Below are positions 31,405 through 31,420 of a DNA stretch of 31,420 nt, in pieces. The notes under the pieces are model-generated. The model was not told the DNA's origin. It worked only from the letters and a program-made list of their open reading frames with translations, and did no database searches. Origin of the DNA: an uncultured Solimonas sp. (GTDB lineage: Bacteria; Pseudomonadota; Gammaproteobacteria; Nevskiales; Nevskiaceae). How positions within the stretch are numbered: position 1 is the stretch's first letter; each line of letters opens with the position of its first letter. The translations under genes and the position numbers were made by a program. The stretch is from the NCBI GenBank assembly GCA_946478985.1, contig CAMLDZ010000032.1, positions 1 through 31,420 of the forward strand, in the 5' to 3' direction.

Positions 31405-31420
31405 AGCCCGGCGGCGCCGC

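Overview
The window is about 31 kb of high-GC chromosomal DNA, densely coding on both strands, with housekeeping genes (purC, minCDE, fpr, fadD-like, MarC, YihY). Together with a Lys/Ala-tailed phasin, a DUF1302 outer-membrane protein, an alginate-export-type porin and a PlcP-like phosphatase pair, this fits a polyhydroxyalkanoate-storing, lipid-using gammaproteobacterium. A Nevskiales/Solimonas-like organism is a guess from gene content, not proven. I see no rRNA, tRNA, CRISPR array, insertion sequence or prophage.

Layout. 1-1830: the 5' end of a probable TonB-dependent receptor (minus) diverges from an alginate-export-family porin. 1910-4261: purC, marC-like, MAPEG and DUF6489 genes, all plus. 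4359-4850: a phasin (minus) with a clear sigma70 promoter overlapped by two palindromes. 5050-8069: a coupled yihY-fadD pair. 8125-10988: fpr, minE, minD and minC on the minus strand. 11211-18652: a split cluster of circularly permuted ATP-grasp ligase, alpha-E protein, Anbu proteasome-like peptidase and a very large transglutaminase/DUF2126 protein, with a DsbA-fold isomerase inserted. 18853-21460: two alpha/beta hydrolases around a cysH-like gene. 21640-26613: DUF1302 protein, OmpA-family protein and a lipoprotein built from two tandem repeats. 26764-28604: two tandem PlcP/LpxH-like metallophosphoesterases. 28605-28758: a convergent pair of palindromic intergenic repeats. 28759-31404: an AlkA-like glycosylase, a CoxE-type VWA protein and a SanA-like protein.

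How the genes work together. The best candidate for a poorly understood system is the ATP-grasp/alpha-E/Anbu/transglutaminase set. These families are known to travel together and were proposed from comparative genomics to make and process a peptide or amide product, but no product is established. A second result is regulatory. The first PlcP-like gene is preceded by four 7-bp half-sites at exact 11-bp spacing that look like tandem Pho boxes. Its paralogue is preceded by a near-consensus sigma54 promoter. The duplicated phospholipase-type enzymes may therefore answer different nutrient signals. The phasin promoter, with TGC-rich palindromes over its -10 and start point, looks like a PhaR-type repression target.
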